From contig JAEUSS010000343.1 of assembly GCA_016788685.1 (NCBI GenBank), forward strand, positions 1 to 11,638: a stretch of 11,638 bases of DNA, in the 5' to 3' direction. Position numbers and translations under genes: made by a program. Source of the stretch: Prolixibacteraceae bacterium (GTDB taxonomy: Bacteria > Bacteroidota > Bacteroidia > Bacteroidales > Prolixibacteraceae). A model generated the notes under the pieces. The model did not search any database and had not been told where the DNA came from. It was given only the letters and a program-made list of their open reading frames with translations. Below are positions 6,552 through 11,638 of the stretch, in pieces (within the stretch, counting starts at the first letter, position 1; each line of letters starts with the position of its first letter).

Positions 6552-9500
6552 GATCATCGTTCTTTTCAAAATACGCGAGCAGTTCATCAGTAATCTCTAT
6601 CCGCGTATTTCTTGAAAACAGATTAACCATCATTTTTGTTTCCGGATCCCAGATATCAAACCGAAGCAACGACTTCCCCTTGCTGTTCAGCGTAAGCTGC
6701 TCCAGATCGGAAACCAGTCCCGGAGTGACCAATGGCAGCGGAATCTGTACCGTTATGCTTTTGAAGTATTTTTCACGGATTTCTTCCATCAGTTCAACGC
6801 GCGAGAGCTTAAACTCCAGTTGTTCTCCGCCAAATCTGTTTTGTACAGCGCCTTTGACCATTAAAAACAGGCCCGGTTTGCAGAATTTGCCAAACTCGAC
6901 ATAGTCCTTGGAAAAGAAGAACATCTTATACGAATCGGTATAATCGGTTAAAACCATGTAACAGAACGGCTTCCCGTTTTTACTGAAGGCCTCCCGGGCT
7001 TCTGTTACCATGCCAATAAAGGTCAGTTCACGCCCTTTGAGTGCTTCAATGTTATTGTTCAGGTCTTTCAGTGAAACATCTTTTGATGCCAGGGTTTTAA
7101 TCTCGACTTTATATTTGTCAAGCGGGTGCGAAGTCAGGTAAACGCCCACCAGACTCCTTTCTTTTTCGAGCAACACCAGATCGGCCCATTCGGGGACCAA
7201 CGGAGGCTCGGGCTTCTGAACGGCTTGGGTTGTCATTACTTCGCCGAAAAGAGAAGGTTGCATATTGTTGCTTTCATACTGCATTTTGTTTCCGTAACGG
7301 ATCAACTTTTCAATGAAGGTCTGGTCGTTTTCGTCAGGAGCAAAAAACTGGCTGCGGGTGTGCATTTTAAACGAATCGAATGCTCCGGCCATAGTCAAGG
7401 CCTCAATGTTCTTTTTATTCACCGACTGGAGATTTACCCGCTCAACAAAATCATAGATATCTTTGAACTCGCCTCCCTGACGGGCTTTAATGATATCCAG
7501 AACGGCGCCCTCGCCAACTCCTTTAATCGCAGCCATCCCAAAGCGGACATTGCCCGATTTGTTAACCGTAAATTTTGCGTAACTTTCACTTACATCAGGC
7601 CCCAGTACATTCATACCCATTCGTTTACATTCCTCCATCAGCTTCGTGATTTCGGTGATGTTACTGAGGTTTCGGCTCATGTTGGCTGCCATAAACTCGG
7701 CCGGGTAGTGCGCTTTTAAGTAGCCGGTTTGATAGGCAACGGCCGCATAACAAACCGAATGCGATTTGTTGAACGCGTAGCTCGCAAAAGCTTCCCAGTC
7801 TTTCCAAATCTTATCGACCAGCTTGCCGGGATCTTTACCATCATTTTTACAGCCTTCTACAAACTTCGGATTGTTCAGACAGCCATCGTGAAATTTCACT
7901 TTCAGCTTGTCCATCATGTAAATCTGCTTTTTACCCATTGCCTTACGCAGTGTGTCGGAGTCTCCGCGGGAGAACCCGCCAAGTGCTCTCGACTGAAGCA
8001 TAACCTGTTCCTGATATACCGTAATTCCGTAGGTATCATTCAGGTACGGTTCCATCAGCGGGCTGTCGTATTCTATTTTTTCCTGTCCATGTTTTCGTTT
8101 GATGAACGACGGAATGTAATCCATCGGACCGGGGCGGTAAAGGGCGTTCATTGCAACCAAGTCTTCAAAACGGCTGGGTTTCAGGTTGCGAAGATGCTTT
8201 TTCATTCCGGGCGACTCGAACTGGAAGATCCCGGTGGTATCGCCGTTGCTGAAAAGCTCCATCGTAAGCGGGTCGTTCTCCGGAAGATTGTCCATATCAA
8301 CCGTGATCCCGCGCGAAAGTTTAACGTTTTCAATGGTTTCCTTGATGATGGAAAGGGTCTTCAGGCCAAGGAAGTCCATTTTAAGCAAGCCGATGTCCTC
8401 CACGAACTTTCCATCGTACTGGGTTGTCAGCAGTTTGTCGTCATCCTTGGTTGGCATTACCGGGATGTGATCAGTCAGCGGGTCGCGGCTGATCAGGATT
8501 CCGCAGGCATGCACTCCGGTTTGCCGCACCGAGCCTTCGAGTGTTTGCGCAAATTTCATCGTCGAGCGAATCAACTCATTGGGCGAGCTCAGCTCCTGTT
8601 TCAGTTCCGGACTTTCTTTAAACGCAATGTTGAAATTCATTTTCGGCGCATCGGGGACCAGCTTGGTCAGGCGGTCAGCTTCCGAAAGCGATAATTTCAG
8701 CACCCGTGCCACGTCTTTGATGGCCGATTTGGTTGCCATTGTTCCGAAGGTACAAATGTGGGCAACTTTATCTTCGCCATATTTATTGGTAACGTAGTCG
8801 AGTACTTTTTGGCGGCCGTCATCATCAAAATCGATATCCACATCGGGCATCGAAATACGGTCGGGATTCAGGAAACGTTCAAACAGCAGGTCGTACCTCA
8901 TCGGGTCGATGTTGGTGATCCCGACACAGTACGAAACCACCGAGCCGGCAGCCGACCCACGGCCAGGACCTACCAAAACACCCATTCGCCGGGCTTCGTT
9001 GATGAAGTCCTGAACAATCAGGAAGTACCCCGGGAAACCCATGGTTTTGATGGTGTTCAACTCAAATTCGATGCGTTCACGGACATCTTCGGCAAACGGT
9101 TCGCCGTAGCGCGGGCGGGCACCTTCCCAGGCCAGATGTGCAAGGTAGTCGGACTCGAATTTTACTCTCAGGACTTTATCATATCCGCCTAAACGTTTAA
9201 AAGCCTCTTCTCCGAACTCTTCAAGGAGCATGGCCTCCGAATATTTGGCGTAATAATCTTCTTCTTTCCCGAATTCTTCCGGAATGGGAAACACAGGCAT
9301 GATCGGGGCCGAGTTCAGATCGTAGGTTTCAATCTTGTCGTTGATTTCCTGTGTGTTAGTAAGTGCTTCAGGAACATCGGCAAACAGCTGGTTCATTTCG
9401 GCGGTGGTTTTAAACCACTCCTGCTTGGTATAGCGCATGCGTGTCGGGTCATCCAGGTCTTTCCCGGTATTCAGGCAGATCAGCAGGTCGTGCGCATCGG

Positions 9501-10173
9501 CATCTTCCTGATTCGTGAAATGACTGTCGTTGGTACAAATCACCTTCACCTCATGTTTTTTGGCTAGCTCCAGAATTTTGGCATTCACCAGAACCTGATT
9601 TTCATAGACGTTCTGACGTAATTCGGGAGATTCGGCCGGATGGCGCTGTAGTTCGAGGTAATAATCGTCACCAAAAATGGATTTAAACCATCGGATGGTG
9701 TCTTCCGCTTCCTGAATATTTCCGCCCATAATGTGCTGCGGAACTTCGCCCCCCAGACAAGCTGAAGAAACAATCAAGCCTTCGTGATGTTGCTCCAGCA
9801 GCTCTTTGTCGATACGCGGCTTGTAGTAGAATCCTTCGGTGTAAGCGGCTGATACGAGCTTGAGCAGGTTGCGGTACCCCGCCAGGTTTTTAGCCAGTAA
9901 GATGAGGTGATAACCTGACCGGTCGACCTTCGCATCTTTTTTACTGTGGCGCGACTGTTCGGCAACGTAAGTTTCACAGCCAATAATGGGTTTGATTCCT
10001 TCCTTCCGGCAAACATCATAAAACTCTTTTGCTCCAAACATGTTGCCATGATCGGTCAGTGCGAGCGCAGTCATTCCGTCGCCTTTGGCTTTGGCAATCA
10101 GCCCGCGTACACTGGCTGCCCCATCCAGGATGGAATATTGCGAGTGGACATGTAAATGTGTAAAAGGAATCAT
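6532..10173 (-). CDS. dnaE: DNA polymerase III subunit alpha
   Basis: DnaE is the catalytic subunit of the replicative polymerase holoenzyme. The 1213-residue protein has an N-terminal PHP domain (about 3-290) starting HLHVHSQYSILDG. The polymerase core has GPGRGSAAGSV (about 400-410), the catalytic aspartates Asp444 and Asp446 in PDVDIDFDDD, and the third, Asp600, in KMDFLGL. A helix-hairpin-helix lies near 880-890 (KGVGEGAV), and an OB-fold near 1045-1120. QPSLF at 972-976 matches the sliding-clamp binding consensus QxxLF, in the place of the internal clamp motif of E. coli DnaE. The usual PHP metal ligands appear present (His8, His10, Asp17, His42, Glu67, His89, Cys139, Asp216, His218), unlike the degenerate E. 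coli PHP domain. The ATG at 10173 gives a normal N-terminus. No intein or frameshift is seen. trxA follows downstream. Confidence 0.97.
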   Translation of the reverse strand: MIPFTHLHVHSQYSILDGAASVRGLIAKAKGDGMTALALTDHGNMFGAKEFYDVCRKEGIKPIIGCETYVAEQSRHSKKDAKVDRSGYHLILLAKNLAGYRNLLKLVSAAYTEGFYYKPRIDKELLEQHHEGLIVSSACLGGEVPQHIMGGNIQEAEDTIRWFKSIFGDDYYLELQRHPAESPELRQNVYENQVLVNAKILELAKKHEVKVICTNDSHFTNQEDADAHDLLICLNTGKDLDDPTRMRYTKQEWFKTTAEMNQLFADVPEALTNTQEINDKIETYDLNSAPIMPVFPIPEEFGKEEDYYAKYSEAMLLEEFGEEAFKRLGGYDKVLRVKFESDYLAHLAWEGARPRYGEPFAEDVRERIEFELNTIKTMGFPGYFLIVQDFINEARRMGVLVGPGRGSAAGSVVSYCVGITNIDPMRYDLLFERFLNPDRISMPDVDIDFDDDGRQKVLDYVTNKYGEDKVAHICTFGTMATKSAIKDVARVLKLSLSEADRLTKLVPDAPKMNFNIAFKESPELKQELSSPNELIRSTMKFAQTLEGSVRQTGVHACGILISRDPLTDHIPVMPTKDDDKLLTTQYDGKFVEDIGLLKMDFLGLKTLSIIKETIENVKLSRGITVDMDNLPENDPLTMELFSNGDTTGIFQFESPGMKKHLRNLKPSRFEDLVAMNALYRPGPMDYIPSFIKRKHGQEKIEYDSPLMEPYLNDTYGITVYQEQVMLQSRALGGFSRGDSDTLRKAMGKKQIYMMDKLKVKFHDGCLNNPKFVEGCKNDGKDPGKLVDKIWKDWEAFASYAFNKSHSVCYAAVAYQTGYLKAHYPAEFMAANMSRNLSNITEITKLMEECKRMGMNVLGPDVSESYAKFTVNKSGNVRFGMAAIKGVGEGAVLDIIKARQGGEFKDIYDFVERVNLQSVNKKNIEALTMAGAFDSFKMHTRSQFFAPDENDQTFIEKLIRYGNKMQYESNNMQPSLFGEVMTTQAVQKPEPPLVPEWADLVLLEKERSLVGVYLTSHPLDKYKVEIKTLASKDVSLKDLNNNIEALKGRELTFIGMVTEAREAFSKNGKPFCYMVLTDYTDSYKMFFFSKDYVEFGKFCKPGLFLMVKGAVQNRFGGEQLEFKLSRVELMEEIREKYFKSITVQIPLPLVTPGLVSDLEQLTLNSKGKSLLRFDIWDPETKMMVNLFSRNTRIEITDELLAYFEKNDDLAFKIN

Positions 10174-10206
10174 ATCAGTATTTTATATCAGGTGTTCAAT
10201 TCTCCG

Positions 10207-10220
10207 GAAGTCTGAACTTC
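10207..10220 (-). promoter_or_regulatory. small stem-loop at the predicted 5' end of the dnaE message
   Basis: GAAGT and ACTTC pair around a 4-base loop, and two more C-G pairs can form beyond a single bulged base. If the promoter at 10228-10261 is right, this lies at the very 5' end of the transcript, where it could protect it from decay. The structure is short and may be incidental. Confidence 0.3.
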
Positions 10221-10227
10221 GGGATGG

Positions 10228-10261
10228 TAAAGTTACCAAATTGAATGCCCGAAAGAAGCAA
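10228..10261 (-). promoter_or_regulatory. candidate dnaE promoter
   Basis: On the minus strand TTG (10261-10259) is followed after 23 bases by TAACTTTA (10235-10228), which misses only the last base of TAnnTTTG. Transcription would start near 10221, giving a leader of about 48 nt. The spacing is at the long end of the known range. Confidence 0.4.
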
Positions 10262-10397
10262 TGTTGATAAAAAGTGGGCAAGAAAGATGTGGATTAAGGA
10301 ATCGGCTGAAAAAAATAAAGAACGGAAGTTTCTCTTTATCAGTATGCTTAATCTGAGTGGAAAGCTGGCAGACTTCAGCCGGGGATCGTGATGTCAA
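10262..10397. other. intergenic stretch between the dnaE and acetyltransferase promoters
   Basis: No convincing gene is present; a minus-strand open frame crossing it has no recognisable domain and runs into the acetyltransferase gene. Two inverted repeats are visible: CGGCTGAA (10303-10310) with TTCAGCCG (10374-10381), 63 bases apart, and ATAAAGA (10315-10321) with TCTTTAT (10333-10339). On the minus strand the second is followed by a run of T, like a very weak terminator. A small RNA or regulator binding sites are possible but nothing proves them. Confidence 0.35.
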
Positions 10398-10428
10398 TTG
10401 CGTCTGTTCCTCAAAACAACTATCTTTA
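10398..10428 (+). promoter_or_regulatory. promoter of the small acetyltransferase gene
   Basis: TTG (10398-10400) and TATCTTTA (10421-10428) are 20 bases apart. The -7 box misses only the last base of TAnnTTTG. Transcription would start near 10435, about 52 nt before the preferred ATG at 10487. Confidence 0.5.
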
Positions 10429-10432
10429 GATT

Positions 10433-10450
10433 CCGTTCGTCCGGGAACGG
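10433..10450 (+). promoter_or_regulatory. stem-loop at the predicted 5' end of the acetyltransferase message
   Basis: CCGTTC (10433-10438) pairs perfectly with GAACGG (10445-10450) around a 6-base loop. It falls at the predicted start of transcription, as does the small stem-loop of the divergent dnaE message. Confidence 0.35.
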
Positions 10451-10486
10451 CGGATGAAAGTTCTGAACTTAAAGACTCGTATGAAT

Positions 10487-10771
10487 ATGGAGGTAAAGCA
10501 AAAAGATGACTCCTTAAAAGGGATGTTTTACATGGAGCAGAACAACGAGGTTGTTGCTGAGATGACCTATGTATGGGCAGGAACATCCCAAATAGTCATC
10601 GACCATACCGAAGTGAATGAACGCCTGAAAGGACAAGGCGCAGGGAAGCTGCTGCTGAGTAAAGCTGTTGAATTTGCCAGAAATAGAGGTGTCAAAATCC
10701 TTCCGCTTTGTCCGTTTGCCAAGAGTGTTTTCAGCAAGGAGCCTGAATACAGGGATGTGTTGCACGGTTGA
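10487..10771 (+). CDS. small GNAT-family N-acetyltransferase (NATD1/YjdJ type)
   Basis: A protein of about 94 residues made up of only the core of a GCN5-related acetyltransferase fold. NNEVVAEMTYVW forms the central strands and IDHTEVNERLKGQGAGKLLLSKAVEFAR carries the acetyl-CoA pyrophosphate-binding loop (KGQGAGK). The strongly conserved LCPFAKSVF follows, then EPEYRDVL near the end. This matches the compact bacterial and eukaryotic family that includes human NATD1, whose substrates are poorly known; acetyl-CoA binding is likely, the acceptor unknown. In-frame ATGs at 10454 and 10481 lie upstream, but family members begin like the ATG at 10487 (MEVKQKDDSLKG). It has its own promoter and seems monocistronic: the porin downstream has a separate promoter. 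Confidence 0.88.
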   Translation: MEVKQKDDSLKGMFYMEQNNEVVAEMTYVWAGTSQIVIDHTEVNERLKGQGAGKLLLSKAVEFARNRGVKILPLCPFAKSVFSKEPEYRDVLHG

Positions 10772-10800
10772 TTCTGATGATCCTCTGCGGGGCTGTCCGG

Positions 10801-10828
10801 TGAAATATCCCCACTTTTAGGGATTTCA
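10801..10828 (+). terminator. possible stem-loop after the acetyltransferase gene
   Basis: TGAAAT and CCC (10801-10811) can pair with GGG and ATTTCA (10820-10828), nine base pairs with a 2-base bulge, about 30 bases past the acetyltransferase stop. No T tract follows, so termination is unproven. The right arm covers the place where a -33 element of the porin promoter would be. Confidence 0.35.
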
Positions 10829-10842
10829 TACTTCATGGTCGG

Positions 10843-10884
10843 CATATACTTTTGGCAGCATAAAATTTACCCCAAAAGTATATG
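10843..10884. repeat. perfect 13-bp inverted repeat over the porin promoter and start codon
   Basis: CATATACTTTTGG (10843-10855) and CCAAAAGTATATG (10872-10884) are exact inverted copies separated by 16 bases. The left arm contains the porin -7 box; the right arm ends with the porin ATG. Each arm reads TACTTTTG inward, so each holds an exact -7 box facing the other. Because the left arm lies before the predicted start of transcription, the repeat would act in DNA (an operator or paired promoter) rather than as an RNA hairpin. Confidence 0.75.
10847..10854 (+). promoter_or_regulatory. -7 box of the porin promoter
   Basis: TACTTTTG is an exact match to TAnnTTTG. A TTT lies 20 bases upstream (10824-10826) as a partial -33. 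Transcription would start near 10861, about 21 nt before the ATG at 10882. Confidence 0.55.
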
Positions 10885-11638
10885 AAACAGATTTTATTTT
10901 TTACGGTATTACTCCTGGCTGCGGTTGTTACGCAAGCTCAGACACCGGACCAGCCTAAACCCGTTTATCAGAACCTGGCAGATCAGTTGCTTTCATCAGA
11001 CAGTAAACTCACTATTGGTGGCTACGGCGAAGTGCATTACCATCAGCCGCTGAGTTCTGACGTACGCCAGAACGGCGAGTTGGACGTGCATCGTATGGTG
11101 ATGCTTTTCGGCTATCAGTTCAGCGAACGGACCCAGTTTGTGACTGAACTCGAATTTGAGCACGTTTCTGAAGTGTATGTCGAACAGGCTTTCCTTCAGC
11201 ACAAAATCAACAAATCCATCAATTTCCGCGGAGGTTTGCTTTTAATCCCGATGGGAATTGTGAACGAATATCACGAGCCAACAACTTTTAACGGAGTTGA
11301 ACGCCCCTTGATCGACAATAAAATTGCACCCTCAACCTGGCGCGAAATTGGTTTCGGACTTGCAGGAACCATTCAGCCGGCTTCTCTGAAATACCAGGCC
11401 TACCTTGTGAATGGTTTTAACGGCTATGACGGAACTGCTAAACTGAACGGTAAAAACGGATTACGCAGCGGCCGCCAGAAAGGGGCTTCATCGTACATCA
11501 GCTCTCCTAATTTTACCGCCAAAGTCGAGTACTACGGAATCAGGGGGCTTAATATCGGTTTATCCGGATATTTTGGTGATACACAAAGTAAGCTGTACAA
11601 CGGAATTGCCAAAGACAACGATGCTGCTCTTGCCAAAG
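10882..11638 (+). CDS. outer-membrane porin, N-terminal part (cut by the window edge)
   Basis: The frame is open from the ATG at 10882 to the right edge, 252 codons with no stop. Residues 1-19 form a signal peptide (MKQ, hydrophobic stretch, TQA cleavage site before QTP). The mature part shows a run of probable beta strands with alternating hydrophobic and polar residues: KLTIGGYGEVHYHQPL (about 42-57), LDVHRMVMLFGYQF, RTQFVTELEFEHVSEVYVEQAFLQHK, and INFRGGLLLIPMGIVNEYHEP. This resembles the phosphate-selective porin OprO/OprP-like family common in Bacteroidota, which form 16-strand outer-membrane channels; the real solute is unknown. It has its own promoter inside a perfect inverted repeat. 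Confidence 0.88.
   Translation, partial: MKQILFFTVLLLAAVVTQAQTPDQPKPVYQNLADQLLSSDSKLTIGGYGEVHYHQPLSSDVRQNGELDVHRMVMLFGYQFSERTQFVTELEFEHVSEVYVEQAFLQHKINKSINFRGGLLLIPMGIVNEYHEPTTFNGVERPLIDNKIAPSTWREIGFGLAGTIQPASLKYQAYLVNGFNGYDGTAKLNGKNGLRSGRQKGASSYISSPNFTAKVEYYGIRGLNIGLSGYFGDTQSKLYNGIAKDNDAALAK

Noticed and set aside
7126..8694. Two long plus-strand open frames (197 and 321 codons) opposite dnaE
   Set aside because: They are antisense shadows of a strongly conserved gene, have no recognisable domains, and their composition follows from the dnaE codons on the other strand.
10315..10339. Intrinsic terminator on the minus strand followed by a T run
   Set aside because: The 7-bp stem is almost all A-T and no minus-strand gene lies upstream of it, so termination is doubtful; kept only as part of the intergenic description.
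10454..10486. Upstream ATG giving an 11-residue extension of the acetyltransferase
   Set aside because: Family members begin at the residues encoded from 10487; the extension has no conserved features.
10233..10586. Minus-strand open frame of 117 codons upstream of dnaE
   Set aside because: Serine-rich and low in sense, no family resemblance, and it runs across the acetyltransferase start and its promoter.
1..11638. CRISPR array, insertion sequence, tRNA, rRNA or phage genes
   Set aside because: No spaced direct repeats, transposase or integrase motifs, cloverleaf sequences or rRNA-like stretches were found on either strand.

Overview
The window looks like ordinary chromosome from a member of the Bacteroidota, probably a marine or anaerobic Bacteroidales/Marinilabiliales-type organism; the lower rank is a guess. 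Three things support the phylum. Protein sequences are of Bacteroidota type (DnaE, TrxA, a DUF58 protein, a porin with the GGYGEVHY start). The promoters match the phylum's sigma-factor -7 box TAnnTTTG rather than TATAAT: five or six exact copies lie just upstream of genes here. Apart from the kinase, Shine-Dalgarno sequences are nearly absent.

Layout, left to right. 1-63 is the tail of an unidentified plus-strand gene. 64-249 is a leader with a strong hairpin. An orphan membrane histidine kinase follows (250-1935, +). It converges on ribD (riboflavin deaminase/reductase, -), which is head-to-head with prmC (release-factor glutamine methyltransferase, +) across only 33 bp. Next is a membrane-anchored endonuclease/exonuclease/phosphatase-family protein (4035-5102, +), which converges within 7 bp on a minus-strand block read as dnaE -> trxA -> DUF58. 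After a roughly 310-bp divergent control region come a very small GNAT acetyltransferase (10487-10771, +) and the first 252 codons of an outer-membrane porin (10882 to the right edge, +).

The genes are mostly housekeeping: DNA replication (dnaE), redox balance (trxA), riboflavin synthesis (ribD), translation termination (prmC) and envelope functions (kinase, porin). No mobile element, CRISPR array, rRNA or tRNA is visible, and I see no clear novel multi-gene system.

The more interesting signals are regulatory. There is a perfect 13-bp inverted repeat whose left arm holds the porin -7 box and whose right arm ends in the porin ATG. The ribD and prmC promoters face each other with their -7 boxes one base apart. 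A TTTG...CAAA inverted motif recurs across the predicted transcription starts. Two neighbouring genes use TTG start codons. The trxA promoter begins inside the end of dnaE. All transcription-start statements are inferred from sequence only.
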